From UBA6183 sp964545895 (GTDB lineage: Bacteria > Bacteroidota > Bacteroidia > UKL13-3), in NCBI GenBank assembly GCA_964545895.1, contig CAZJHS010000013.1, positions 1 through 46,570 of the forward strand: a stretch of DNA of 46,570 nucleotides, in the 5' to 3' direction. Positions 1 through 9,473 of this stretch are shown here, in pieces (within the stretch, counting starts at the first letter, position 1; every line of letters starts with the position of its first letter). Made by a program: the position numbers and the translations under genes. The notes below the pieces were generated by a model. That model was not told where the DNA came from and made no database searches. It saw only the letters and a program-made list of their open reading frames with translations.

Positions 1-873
1 TATCTGTTGCAAGAGATGTACCACCTGTTGCAGCAGCATACCAGTTAATAGTACCTGCACTTGCAGTTGCTTTTAGTGTTACAGTTCCTGCACCACAACG
101 AGTTGCAGGAGTTGTAGCAGTTACCGTAGGAATTGTATTAACTGTTGCGATAACGGCCGTTCTGGTAGCGGTAGTACAACCGTTGTTTGTTGCATCTACA
201 TAATAAGTAGTAGTTGCACTAATGCTTGGTGTAGTGTATGAAGTTCCTGTTGCTAGGCTTGTACCACCAGTTGCAGCAGCATACCAATTTAAAGTACCTG
301 CACTTGCAGTTGCACCTAAAGTTACTGTTCCTGTTCCGCATATTGCTGCAGGAGTTGTTGTCGCTACTGTTGGAATTGTATTTACTGTTGCAATTACTGC
401 AGTACGTGTTGCAGTTGTACAACCAGTGTTTGTTGCATCAACATAGTAAGTAGTAGTTGCACTAATGCTTGGTGTAGTAAATGATGTATCTGTTGCCAAA
501 CTAGTGCCACCTGTTGCAGCAGCATACCAATTAATAGTACCCGCACTTGCAGCTGCTTTTAATGTTACAGTACCTGTTCCACAACGGTTAGCAGGAGTAG
601 TAGCCGTTACAGTAGGAATTGCATTAACTGTTGCAATCACAGCACTTCTTGTAGCAGTAGAACAACCGTTGTTAGTTGCATCAACATAGTAAGTTGTAGT
701 TGCACTAATGCTTGGTGTGGTGAATGATGTATCTGTTGCAAGAGATGTACCACCTGTTGCAGCAGCATACCAGTTAATAGTACCAGCACTTGCAGTTGCT
801 TTTAGTGTTACAGTACCTGCACCACAACGCGTTGCTGGAGTAGTAGCAGTAACTGTTGGTTTTGTTCCAATAG
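1..873 (-). repeat. Tandem 243-bp Ig_7 coding repeats
   Basis: The 81-residue Ig_7 module recurs head to tail. The same DNA phrase (plus strand ttgcactaatgcttgg) starts at 214, 457 and 700, exactly 243 bp apart, and a further copy runs off the left edge. The copies are nearly identical over long stretches, which suggests recent duplication or homogenisation. Each module contains INWYAAATGG and ends TTYYVDAT, an N/T-x-G-C segment and VIATV. Confidence 0.9.
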
Positions 874-3800
874 ATACGACTGTTGCACTTGATGTATCAG
901 AACAACCTGTAGCGTTTGTTACTAATACACGATATGATCCAGCTGTAATTGTTTTGTATGTTGATGATGTAGCACCAGATACAGGCACGTTATTTAATAA
1001 CCATTTATACGTTAATCCCGAGCCGCTTGTAGCGGTTAAAGTAACACTATCACCAGAACATGAAGTAGTAGAAGAAGCGGTAATTGTAGCTGTTGGTTTT
1101 GCAATAGTATTTACATTAATTGTTTTAGCGCATGAAATACCATTTCTTGTTTCTGTATAAGTATAAGATGTTGTGGTGTTTGGCGCTATAGTAATGTTAG
1201 CTGTTGTAGCTGTTGTAGACCAAGTACGTGTGTTTTGTAAAACAGGTGCGCCAGTAACAATATTGGATCCAGCACCAGTTAATGCAAAGTTGGTTAAGGT
1301 ACCCGGTAATGTAGCGTTAGCTTTATTTTTAACCGTTGTAATATTGGTGTTTGTTCCTGCGGCATCACCTTCATCAAAGTTTAAGTAAGAAATTAAACCA
1401 GTTTCGTTACCTACCAATTCTGAGTTCATGGCAGTTTTAATTTGCGCTTGGCTACGTGCATAATTCCAAATGCGGAATTCATCAACTTTCATATTTGAAT
1501 AGGCATCTGCATTCCAATTGCTTCTACCTATATAATTTAGTGTTCTAGTTACATTACTTGGTGTTTGCATAGCACCTGAAACAGCTAATACACCATTTAC
1601 ATAAATATACGCAGTGCTTCCATTAAGTACGCAGGCAACGTGTGTCCAGGTATTCAATGGAGTTGCTGTTGGTGCAGTAATGTTTTGGGTTGAGCTACCC
1701 ACATATACCTCTAAGGCAAACTTACCTGATGTAGCATTTGAAATTGCCATAAGAACATTATTATTCGATGTTCCATTACCAAAATCAAACAAACGACTCC
1801 AGTAATCATAGCTTTTTATATATACCCATGCTTCAACGGTAAATGTATTGTCGTTAAAGTAAACTCCTGAAGGAAGCGTTATGTGGTCATTTGTTCCATC
1901 AAAGTCTAATCCGTTTTTCTGAACTGACTTTAATGTTATAGAAGATCCAGCACATATAGTGGTGTCTGTAAATTGTACTGACACATCTGGTAATACAACC
2001 AACATAGTATCTGTAAATGAACAAGTACTTGTTGTGCCTGTTACATAGGTTTTACCTGTATGTTTTAACCATACTGCACTTGAGGTATCGCCTGTTGACC
2101 ATAAATAACTGTTGAAACCAGCAGATGCAGTTACCAATGTACTATCACCACATGTACTTACCGTGTCGGCCATAGCAAATAAGTTAGTTACCACAGTAGC
2201 TGTAATTGCAGTTCTGGTTGGAGTTGTACATCCGCTCGTAGCATCTACATAATATGTTGTGGTAGCAGATAAACTTGGTGTGGTAAAACTTGTTCCTGTT
2301 CCTAAAGAGCTGCCGCCTGTAGCAGCCGTATACCAATTAATTGTACCTGCGCTTGCGGTTGCTGCAAGTGCTATTGTACCAGCACTACAGCGCGTTGCTG
2401 GTGTAGTTGTTACAATAGTAGGAGCAGTTAATAAAGTTACTGTACCATAAATAGTATCAGGTGCACAGATGAATGAGCCCGAAGGAATAACACTAAATGT
2501 ACCAGATGTGGTTGGATTACCACTAATGGTTATTTGCTTGTTAGCTGTATCAAGTGTTGTTGTTAATCCAGCGGGTAAGTTTAATACCGAAATGCCAGTT
2601 GCTGGTGCAGCATATTTGCAAACAACATTTGTTATAGGGTTGCCAGGGCAAACTGTTTGTGCGGTGCTACCAGATGATAAATATGTCATAGGTGTACCAA
2701 CAAATACTTGTACTTTAAAACCTGTTGAACCATTTGTAGTTACGCCTGTCCAATCGGGATTTACACCCGTTGATGTGCCTATACCTATTTCTGGTGGTCC
2801 TGCAGTTCTGTGCATATTCCATCCAAAAATAGTTTGACGATAACCATTTGTAACGTTATGAATTTGATATGAACCATGATCGCCACTACCTACTGAGTAG
2901 CTATCATCCCAATCGTAGGTAGAGTTGTTACCTACTGGAGTTAGAAATCCTGAAGGCGTTTGTGAGTAATTGTATGGCCACATTTCAATACGTCCTGTAT
3001 CAAACTTACCAACATTTACACCAGGCATGTTTGATGATACTTCCATGTTAAATACATTGCGTTGGTGGGTAAGTAAATTTACCATATCAGGAACCTGCAA
3101 CCCTGCTATTGTTAGTCCAGCCCAAGTATCAAAAGAAACTTCTGTCCAACGTGGTGTTCCTCCAATGGTAAGTTCCATGCGATATTTAACACGTGTGAAA
3201 CCTCCTGTGAAAGATGAGGCTGCCCCACCTGTTTTTCCAAATCCATTAGTATAAACAATAGAGCCAGATCCATCACGACTTGGATTTGTAGTTTCGTAAA
3301 TTTTTGACCAAGCTCCAGGATTATTATTTACTGTGGCAACTACTGGAGTTCTATTTGGAGTTCTGCAGCCATTCAAAAAGGATTCTACATAGTAAGTTGT
3401 TGTTGAACTAATACTTGGTGTAGTAAAACTTGTACCCATACCAACGAATGTTGATGGTGTTGGAACTGGATACCAAGTTATTGCAGCTCCTGCATTTGAA
3501 GCAGCACCTAATGTCACAGTTCCTGTACCGCAACGGCTTGCTGAGGTTACTGTTAATGTTGGAGTTGGATTTACAGCAGCCTCTACAGGTGTTCTTGCTG
3601 ATGAACATCCGTTTGCTGTGGCTTCTGCATAATATGTTTTAGTAGTAGTTATGATAGGCGTTGAAAAAGGATTTCCAGTACCTATAACAGAACCTCCTGA
3701 GGCAGCAATATACCAGTTAATAGAACCAAAGTTATTACTAACACCTATAGAAACAGAACCACTATCGCATACAAAGCTCGGAATTGAATTTGAAATTGAT

Positions 3801-4162
3801 GGCGTTTCTTTTCTGTAAGTTAATACGGCTGAACTTGAGGTCCAAGTTCCAGTATTTCGGTAAGAGCCTACAGCCAAGTTACCTGTTGAAGGTGCCGTGT
3901 AGGTGTATGGATTTTGTGTAATACGTGTTCCGTTTATGCATATTCCGCTGCTTTGAGCATTGTCAGAAAATGTAAACGTGTAACGTTCTCCTGCAACAAA
4001 ATCCACATTTCTTGATTCTCCTGCACCTAGTAATAAGGTTTGGTTTGAACAAGTTGGAGATGCGGCTGTTCCGGTGTTACTAATATTACATTGCGCAAGA
4101 ATGTTTTGCGCCTGTAACATTAGTGTAAAACACAAGAGATAGACGTAGAAATTTTTTTTCAT
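1..4162 (-). CDS. Giant secreted Ig-like (Ig_7)/LamG surface protein, 3' end outside window
   Basis: The minus-strand frame is open from the ATG at 4160-4162 to the window edge (about 1387 codons), so the stop and any sorting domain lie outside. The N-terminus is a signal peptide starting MKKNFYVYLLCFTLMLQAQ. Then come an N-terminal domain; two Ig_7-like repeats (around residues 118-278, ending in YYAEA or YYVES plus a Cys); a roughly 220-residue domain of unknown type (about 278-495, nt 2680-3330, several Trp); another Ig_7; a PKD/Ig-like domain; a LamG/concanavalin-like domain (about 750-965, starting GLDFDGTNDHI, with FRIWNYARS near its end); more Ig modules; and at least four near-identical 81-residue Ig_7 repeats to the edge. 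Ig_7 is the CHU_C-associated Ig-like family of Bacteroidota, so a T9SS-exported adhesin or cell-surface protein is likely. Its ligand is unknown. The LamG domain appears inserted into an Ig domain. Confidence 0.88.
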   Translation of the reverse strand, partial: MKKNFYVYLLCFTLMLQAQNILAQCNISNTGTAASPTCSNQTLLLGAGESRNVDFVAGERYTFTFSDNAQSSGICINGTRITQNPYTYTAPSTGNLAVGSYRNTGTWTSSSAVLTYRKETPSISNSIPSFVCDSGSVSIGVSNNFGSINWYIAASGGSVIGTGNPFSTPIITTTKTYYAEATANGCSSARTPVEAAVNPTPTLTVTSASRCGTGTVTLGAASNAGAAITWYPVPTPSTFVGMGTSFTTPSISSTTTYYVESFLNGCRTPNRTPVVATVNNNPGAWSKIYETTNPSRDGSGSIVYTNGFGKTGGAASSFTGGFTRVKYRMELTIGGTPRWTEVSFDTWAGLTIAGLQVPDMVNLLTHQRNVFNMEVSSNMPGVNVGKFDTGRIEMWPYNYSQTPSGFLTPVGNNSTYDWDDSYSVGSGDHGSYQIHNVTNGYRQTIFGWNMHRTAGPPEIGIGTSTGVNPDWTGVTTNGSTGFKVQVFVGTPMTYLSSGSTAQTVCPGNPITNVVCKYAAPATGISVLNLPAGLTTTLDTANKQITISGNPTTSGTFSVIPSGSFICAPDTIYGTVTLLTAPTIVTTTPATRCSAGTIALAATASAGTINWYTAATGGSSLGTGTSFTTPSLSATTTYYVDATSGCTTPTRTAITATVVTNLFAMADTVSTCGDSTLVTASAGFNSYLWSTGDTSSAVWLKHTGKTYVTGTTSTCSFTDTMLVVLPDVSVQFTDTTICAGSSITLKSVQKNGLDFDGTNDHITLPSGVYFNDNTFTVEAWVYIKSYDYWSRLFDFGNGTSNNNVLMAISNATSGKFALEVYVGSSTQNITAPTATPLNTWTHVACVLNGSTAYIYVNGVLAVSGAMQTPSNVTRTLNYIGRSNWNADAYSNMKVDEFRIWNYARSQAQIKTAMNSELVGNETGLISYLNFDEGDAAGTNTNITTVKNKANATLPGTLTNFALTGAGSNIVTGAPVLQNTRTWSTTATTANITIAPNTTTSYTYTETRNGISCAKTINVNTIAKPTATITASSTTSCSGDSVTLTATSGSGLTYKWLLNNVPVSGATSSTYKTITAGSYRVLVTNATGCSDTSSATVVSIGTKPTVTATTPATRCGAGTVTLKATASAGTINWYAAATGGTSLATDTSFTTPSISATTTYYVDATNNGCSTATRSAVIATVNAIPTVTATTPANRCGTGTVTLKAAASAGTINWYAAATGGTSLATDTSFTTPSISATTTYYVDATNTGCTTATRTAVIATVNTIPTVATTTPAAICGTGTVTLGATASAGTLNWYAAATGGTSLATGTSYTTPSISATTTYYVDATNNGCTTATRTAVIATVNTIPTVTATTPATRCGAGTVTLKATASAGTINWYAAATGGTSLATD

Positions 4163-4288
4163 ATGTACAGTATTTTAGCTATTTACTTGCGAATAAAAGC
4201 CAAAACCAAACACAGTAACAATGAAATGAAGTATAGTTAAAGTAATGTATAAAATAGTGTAAGTGAGGGGTTGAAAGGCAACATAAAA

Positions 4289-6820
4289 CTAGTTTAAATC
4301 GGGCGCAATTAACATTAAGTTATTTTTGATGTGATTTAAAACTGCATTGTTAGGAAATGTATTTAACCCCATGCTTAAGAATTTTGATAGCCTGATATAA
4401 TCCTTTTTGATAAAAAGATGATGGGCAACTAACTCAATAATTTTTTCGTTATACGGATCTTTTTCTAAGTAAATACTAGCGTAATAAATCAGGTTATCTG
4501 TTTCTTGTAAATCAAAACAAATTTTAACCAGCTCTTCTAAAACAAGGGTGCTACTGCTATCTATTTTTAATGCATCTATATATTCGTTTTTGGCATTAGG
4601 CAAGTCGCCAATTAAAATATACACTCTTGCTAAATCCATGTGTGCATTAAAAAAATTAGGGTAAATAAAAATGGCTTTTTTAAAATGTAAAATGGCCTTA
4701 TTTATTTGCTGTTGTTTTTCGTTTTCGTTAGCATTTTTTGTTGCACTTGCCATTAAAGATATGGCATAAATGTTGTTTGCTTGAGCCGAATTAGTAAGGT
4801 TAACAATATCTGCAGACATGAGTGAAATCGGTGTTTTCCAGGCTTCATTTCTTGCAAAGGTTCTTATTGAAAGAAGAAGAAGAACGGCTGATAAAGCTAG
4901 CTCAACAAAGGATATTTTGGATTGAAATAGATTTGGCTTTATCCAAACAATTACTGACGCAATAAGTATTGTAAACCCAGCAGATGCTGTAAAAGCTAGT
5001 CGCTCGCCTACCATGCCCGCAACCAATTCAACCCAATTACTAAACAATAAAATGCACGATATATACCAAAATATGCTCAAGGTAATTATTGGTTGCCTTT
5101 TGCTAAAGTATAACGCAACTAAAATAAGCAAACTGTAAAACACTAGCGAAATCCAACCTTTTATGCTTGATGAGTTTGCTGTTTTAAGATAAGAGTATCC
5201 GTAATAAAAGGCTAAATTATTGGGGTATAAAAGTAGTCGAGTATACTCATAAAGTGTTTCTAACCCGGTAAACAAGTGCTCCGTTTTTGTATGTGGCTCA
5301 ACTAAGGTGTTTTCAATATATAAAAGGGTTCGGCCCTCGTTAAATGAATTAGCCACTGCTGTTTTTTCTGAAACTGTTTGTTGTTTTTCCGTTTGTGTTA
5401 TGTTAGTAGAAATTGTTGAAGTATTATTAATGTAAGGCATTGCACCAAGCACTAGCATTACACCTAATAACGCAACACCTGAAATACGCTTAAAACGATA
5501 GGTTGTATTTTGAGTGTAATTATTAACCAACACAAGCAGCATAAAAATGCCTGTTTGCGGTATTTCTTTAGCAGCAATTGGGATGATTAAATGGCACAAA
5601 CAAGTTAAAATTGCAATCCAAGTTTTTGAACTATATGTTATAAAAAATAAAAATATGGAGGCAACATAAAAAGCGTTCGCTACATAAAAGGTGTTACTAT
5701 AAAAAAGACTTGAAATGGCGAGGATGTTTAATATCCAAATTCGCCAATTTATTGGGCCGTTTTTATAGTGCTCGGTTAGTAAATTTATGGAGGTAAATAT
5801 GGCAACCAAACTAATGTAGTAATAGTTATTTAATAGGCCAATTAATGCAAATTCAAGTGCAATTAATGCTAACGCAAAAGGCTTCTCTTTGCTATATAAA
5901 AACAAGTAAATTGGAATAAGTAGCGCTAACGGAAAATAAGTTTTATACAGTATTGTTGTTGCACATAAAGCCAAAGATAAAACCGTTAATCCCCACTTTA
6001 AAAAAGTGGCAGTTAAAAAATATTTAACGAATAAGTTTTTTAAATCGTTTGCATAGTAATAAACAAAAATTGCAAGCATAAAAATCACACTAAAAATTGC
6101 AGGCAATAAAAGTTTACCAAGGGTAAAATCTGAGCCAATTAGTAATGCAGGAATAACTAATGCTATGTAAGTATAAGCCACTGTTTTTAGGGGTGATTTT
6201 TGAAGCAATATCATTGATATAGGCATTACAAAAGCCAATGGCAGAATGCTTTTTTTAGATAATAATCCCAAGATAAAATAGCATACTGCAACAACAAGCT
6301 TACCGTAGTTATTGCCGCTAAAACGGTCAACACTAATAAAGCTTAGCAGTGCAAATAACAGCGCCAAAATTTCGTCTCGGTTTTTTATGCTATTTACAAC
6401 TTCAGCATGAATTGGATATACTGCAAAAAACAAACTTGCTACAAAGGCAATGGTTAATGCATTAGGTATTTTAAGGCTAGCAATTAGTTTAAATAATAAT
6501 AAAACCACTAAGCCATACAAAACAATGTTTATAAGATGACTTGTACTTGCGTGCTCTCCTAAAAAGTAATGTTCAATAAAAAACGAAGCAAGCGTAATAG
6601 GCCTGTATCCATATTTATAGCCCATATTATCTGTATAATAAGGGCTGTTAAACACTTGAGTTATTGCTTTTAAATTTTTTTGCGAGGTTAATGGATGATG
6701 TTGTGTAACCAAATAATCATCCATGTTATATCCATTTCCTACAGAATTAAAAAAAGTAAATCCCACTGCAATGCAAATTACAATGACATATAATTGATAA
6801 CGACTAAGAGTTAGTTTCAT
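4289..6820 (-). CDS. TMTC/GT39-like polytopic glycosyltransferase with C-terminal TPRs
   Basis: 843 aa integral membrane protein. The N-terminal part matches the eukaryotic TMTC / protein O-mannosyltransferase-like pattern: a TM helix, then a first periplasmic loop with an acidic pair (D34-D35, in NGYNMDDY), GYRPIT at about 71-76, the HAEVVNSIKNRDEILALLF segment at about 138-156 (compare HxExVxxxxxRxD in TMTC proteins) and LSKKS at about 187-191. Many further hydrophobic helices follow to about residue 640. The tail (about 695-835) is a run of TPR-like helices, as in TMTC proteins. The family transfers a sugar from a polyprenyl-phosphate donor to protein Ser/Thr on the outer face of the membrane. 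That activity and the protein target are inferred here. It lies 251 bp downstream of the GT2 gene on the same strand. A lipid-sugar or glycan acceptor is an alternative. Confidence 0.8.
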   Translation of the reverse strand: MKLTLSRYQLYVIVICIAVGFTFFNSVGNGYNMDDYLVTQHHPLTSQKNLKAITQVFNSPYYTDNMGYKYGYRPITLASFFIEHYFLGEHASTSHLINIVLYGLVVLLLFKLIASLKIPNALTIAFVASLFFAVYPIHAEVVNSIKNRDEILALLFALLSFISVDRFSGNNYGKLVVAVCYFILGLLSKKSILPLAFVMPISMILLQKSPLKTVAYTYIALVIPALLIGSDFTLGKLLLPAIFSVIFMLAIFVYYYANDLKNLFVKYFLTATFLKWGLTVLSLALCATTILYKTYFPLALLIPIYLFLYSKEKPFALALIALEFALIGLLNNYYYISLVAIFTSINLLTEHYKNGPINWRIWILNILAISSLFYSNTFYVANAFYVASIFLFFITYSSKTWIAILTCLCHLIIPIAAKEIPQTGIFMLLVLVNNYTQNTTYRFKRISGVALLGVMLVLGAMPYINNTSTISTNITQTEKQQTVSEKTAVANSFNEGRTLLYIENTLVEPHTKTEHLFTGLETLYEYTRLLLYPNNLAFYYGYSYLKTANSSSIKGWISLVFYSLLILVALYFSKRQPIITLSIFWYISCILLFSNWVELVAGMVGERLAFTASAGFTILIASVIVWIKPNLFQSKISFVELALSAVLLLLSIRTFARNEAWKTPISLMSADIVNLTNSAQANNIYAISLMASATKNANENEKQQQINKAILHFKKAIFIYPNFFNAHMDLARVYILIGDLPNAKNEYIDALKIDSSSTLVLEELVKICFDLQETDNLIYYASIYLEKDPYNEKIIELVAHHLFIKKDYIRLSKFLSMGLNTFPNNAVLNHIKNNLMLIAPDLN

Positions 6821-7071
6821 TGTTAATCATTATTTGTAGTGGCAATAACACAAGTATGTTATAATTATGTTTTATGATTCTCTTTTCAGTAATAAAAACC
6901 AGATTATTGGTTTAATACTCGCGATTATATCAGCTATGAGGGGAGCATAGTAAATGAATATAACTACGCATCAAATGTAATAAATTGAATTACTTAAACG
7001 AAATGCAAAATACCTTTATCAAACTAAGCTCCTTATGCAAAGCAATATCAGCAGGGGTAATTAGGTTGTGG

Positions 7072-7992
7072 TTAAGCGTGAGCAATTTCAGCAATAATAA
7101 CTTTATCAAGCTCCTGTTTACTTATCCAAATTCTACGGATGTATTCTCCAATAATTCCTAACGAAAACAGAATAAGACCAGTTGAAAAAAATATGGCAAC
7201 AATTAATGAAGTGAAACCAATAGAAACATCGTAAACCAGCTTTTGATAAATGTAAAAACAACCTAAAACAAAAAACACTAACGATAACAGTAATCCCATG
7301 CGGCTAATTACTTTAAGCGGAAGAGAGGAGTGGAGAAACAAAATTTTTATTGCCATTTTTAGCAACGCACCAAATGAATAGCCAGAATTTCCGAATGCTC
7401 TTTTTTGGTGATTAACATGGCATGAAGAGGTGTTGGAAGAGGCTAACAAAAAGAAATCGTCAATAAAATGAGTTTTTATTTGACGGTTTTTAAAAACTGT
7501 AATTACAGAAGATTTCATAAGCCTGTATGAGGTTACCATGCTGTAATCTCTTCCATCAAGTTTTAGTATATTTTGTAATATGCGCGTACCAAGATTTCTG
7601 AATACATGATGTTTTTTTTCTTCAAAAACACCATACACCAAATCGCTTTGGGTATTTAACATATGCTGATATAGCGCCAAAAAATCTTCGGGATGATGTT
7701 GTAAATCATCGTCAATGGTGGCTACCAGGTCGCTTTCGGTATAATATAATCCAATGGCAGTGGCAGTATGTTGCCCGTAGTTTTGGGCAAGCCTAATTGT
7801 TTTGTAACTAAATTGGGCTTGTTTAAGATTTTCTTCTAATACTGTTTGAGTATTATCTGGGCTTGCATCGTTAACAAAAACAACATGCAATTTAAAAGTG
7901 CCATTTGCACTAAACTGGTTTAGTTTCTGTACCAACAAACCAATAGATTGTGCTGATTTATATGTAGGAATTATTAAATCTAGGCTAATCAT
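7072..7992 (-). CDS. GT2 polyprenyl-phosphate glycosyltransferase (DPM1/ArnC/GtrB-like)
   Basis: 306 aa. The GT-A fold of family 2 is clear: LDLIIPTYKSA at the start, VFVNDASPDNT at about 38-48, NYGQHTATAIGLYY at about 71-84 and the metal-binding DDD at 94-96 within ATIDDDLQHHPEDF. Two TM helices close the protein (about 230-250 and 262-283), followed by IIGEYIRRIW, typical of GtrB/ArnC/DPM-like enzymes that load a sugar from a nucleotide donor onto undecaprenyl phosphate at the inner face of the membrane. The sugar cannot be told from sequence. Its ATG overlaps the stop of the upstream ketoacyl synthase gene by 4 nt, so the two are probably translationally coupled. It could supply the polyprenyl-P-sugar used by the downstream TMTC-like protein. 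Confidence 0.9.
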   Translation of the reverse strand: MISLDLIIPTYKSAQSIGLLVQKLNQFSANGTFKLHVVFVNDASPDNTQTVLEENLKQAQFSYKTIRLAQNYGQHTATAIGLYYTESDLVATIDDDLQHHPEDFLALYQHMLNTQSDLVYGVFEEKKHHVFRNLGTRILQNILKLDGRDYSMVTSYRLMKSSVITVFKNRQIKTHFIDDFFLLASSNTSSCHVNHQKRAFGNSGYSFGALLKMAIKILFLHSSLPLKVISRMGLLLSLVFFVLGCFYIYQKLVYDVSIGFTSLIVAIFFSTGLILFSLGIIGEYIRRIWISKQELDKVIIAEIAHA

Positions 7993-8966
7993 ATTTCTAC
8001 ATTTTCAAAAATAAAGGTTGATGGCATGCAAACTAATGCCGATGCTACAGAAAATCCAACACCAAATCCACACAAAACAACTTGGTTACACTTGTTTTCG
8101 CCAGCAAAATGGCCAAGTGTAAGCGGTATACTTGCTGATGCCGTATTGCCATATTTATACAAAGTTGATGGCTGTTTTGATTCAGGAATATTTAAGCGTT
8201 TGCCTATTGCATCATTAATTAATTTATTGGCTTGGTGAAATATAAATCCATCAACAGAAGCTGCATCAATATCACAAGAGGCTAAAAGTGTTTGCACATT
8301 TTTAGGTACCAATTTTAAAGAGTAGTTAAACACATCAATCCCGTTTAATTTCATTACGTTATTTACTGTGCGTATAGCATCTTGTCCTGTGCCAGCAGTT
8401 TCTAAGTTAAAAAATGCTTCTGCAAAATCGGCATCAAGTTCAATACCAGTAACAGATACCGCATCAGAAAATATGGGTACTGTGGTTCTATCGTTTTTAT
8501 CAATTAGCAATGATGATAAATCGCCACAGCATAAAATAGCTTTGGGATTTTTTTTAGCAATACCTGCTAAAATATGTCCGATGGTATGTAAACCATAAAC
8601 ATAACCACTGCATCCCAAATTAATATCAAAGCAAATGGTAGATTGGCTTAGCCCTAAATCGCCATGAATTTGACACGAAATAGCAGGTATACTAGTTTGT
8701 GGCGATTGGGTAACACATATCAACACATCAATTTCATCGGCTTTCCACTTAAGTTTATTAAGTAACTTACTAACTCCAGTGTTAAAATAATTTTTAATGT
8801 TTGTATCGGGTTGCGTAACACGCCTGTATCTAATTCCGGTGTGCTTTATAATTTGCGCACTATCCTCTTCTGTAATAAGTTGAAGCGACTGATTATCTTC
8901 AGTATTTGAAGGCATTACTGTAATCAATCCTTTTATTTGAAGACCTTTTATTTTACTTAGTGCCAT
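7989..8966 (-). CDS. FabH-like 3-oxoacyl-ACP synthase III family protein
   Basis: 325 aa thiolase-fold enzyme. All three KAS III catalytic residues are visible: Cys119 in FDINLGCSGYVYGL, His244 in GFIFHQANKLINDAIGKRL and Asn274 in YKYGNTASASIP. The C-terminal GFGVGFSVASALV loop is also typical. KAS III enzymes condense an acyl-CoA or acyl group with malonyl-ACP. The start overlaps the carrier-protein gene by 14 nt and the stop overlaps the GT2 gene by 4 nt, so this is a dedicated enzyme of a small operon rather than housekeeping fabH, which usually sits with plsX or other fab genes. The product could be a specialised acyl chain for a surface lipid or for acylating a sugar. That is inference. 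Confidence 0.9.
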   Translation of the reverse strand: MALSKIKGLQIKGLITVMPSNTEDNQSLQLITEEDSAQIIKHTGIRYRRVTQPDTNIKNYFNTGVSKLLNKLKWKADEIDVLICVTQSPQTSIPAISCQIHGDLGLSQSTICFDINLGCSGYVYGLHTIGHILAGIAKKNPKAILCCGDLSSLLIDKNDRTTVPIFSDAVSVTGIELDADFAEAFFNLETAGTGQDAIRTVNNVMKLNGIDVFNYSLKLVPKNVQTLLASCDIDAASVDGFIFHQANKLINDAIGKRLNIPESKQPSTLYKYGNTASASIPLTLGHFAGENKCNQVVLCGFGVGFSVASALVCMPSTFIFENVEI

Positions 8967-9216
8967 TCACTTTAGCTAAAATTAGCTCGTAAATATCGCC
9001 TAAAGTATTTAATGAAGCAAGGTCGAATGACGATATAAATACTCCTGTAGTTTCGTTTATTCTTGATATAAGTAGCAACGCGTTCAACGAACTCCATGTT
9101 GTTAAATTTCGGAACTTAGTTTCATACTCAAGCTGCGTAGTTTCAGTAAGAAGCTCTTCTGCTGCAAGTTGAATAAAAGCTTGAAATGAAATTTCGGGTT
9201 CTAGCTGTAGCGACAT
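8953..9216 (-). CDS. Acyl-carrier-protein-like small protein
   Basis: 87 aa from the ATG at 9216 (MSLQLEPE). An in-frame ATG at 9267 would add 17 residues unlike a carrier protein, so the inner start is preferred. The fold fits an acyl carrier protein: helix 1 with FQAFIQLAAEELL, then KFRNLTTWSSLNALLLISRINE with the likely phosphopantetheine Ser43, then FDLASLNTLGDIYELI. The Asp that normally precedes the modified Ser (DSL or WDSL) is Ser42 here, which is unusual. It overlaps the KAS III gene by 14 nt, so it probably carries the substrate for that enzyme. A sequence TACTTTTG (complement of 9221-9228) resembling a Bacteroidota -7 element lies only 4 nt before the ATG, so a leaderless or very short leader is possible, but no -33 element is seen. 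Confidence 0.75.
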   Translation of the reverse strand: MSLQLEPEISFQAFIQLAAEELLTETTQLEYETKFRNLTTWSSLNALLLISRINETTGVFISSFDLASLNTLGDIYELILAKVNGTK

Positions 9217-9260
9217 GCTACAAAAGTAATTAAAATGGCATATTGCCCTTAATATACCTA

Positions 9261-9278
9261 GGTACATTATTATGTACC
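9261..9278. promoter_or_regulatory. Perfect inverted repeat in the divergent intergenic region
   Basis: GGTACAT and ATGTACC, 7 bp arms around a TATT centre, lie about 45 bp upstream of the carrier-protein start and about 195 bp from the giant gene on the other strand. The symmetry and position would suit an operator for the minus-strand operon. No cognate regulator is visible in the window. Confidence 0.35.
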
Positions 9279-9422
9279 ATGCCCATTACAATATACGACC
9301 ATAAAAATAGAAAATAGTAAAAACCCTTGCTAATTAGCATGTTGAGATAGGTGTGTTGTTGATATTTCTTTTTCAAATAGCCTGATTTTAAACGCCAAGC
9401 AAGGTTATCAACATTAATTTAA

Positions 9423-9454
9423 TTTGACGAGCGTCAATTTTAGTGTTAATTTTC
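9423..9454 (+). promoter_or_regulatory. Bacteroidota-type promoter of the 3127-aa gene with a palindrome over the -33
   Basis: TTTG at 9423-9426, a 20-bp spacer, then TAATTTTC at 9447-9454 (one mismatch to TAnnTTTG). The expected start is near 9460, about 14 nt before the ATG at 9474. A palindrome TTGACGAGCGTCAA (6-bp arms, 9424-9437) covers the -33 element and could be an operator. Confidence 0.5.
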
Positions 9455-9473
9455 GTGAAAATTCATTTGTACA

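Noticed and set aside
1..873. Regular repeats as a CRISPR array
   Set aside because: The repeat unit is 243 bp, coding and without unique spacers; no cas genes.
222..1388. Plus-strand open frames rich in Val/Ala (e.g. 222-446, 708-1160)
   Set aside because: They are antisense to the Ig_7 repeats of the minus-strand giant gene and repeat with its 243-bp period; no start context or independent motif.
9217..9267. Longer start for the carrier protein
   Set aside because: The extra 17 residues (MYLGILRAICHF...) are unlike carrier proteins and include a candidate -7 element.
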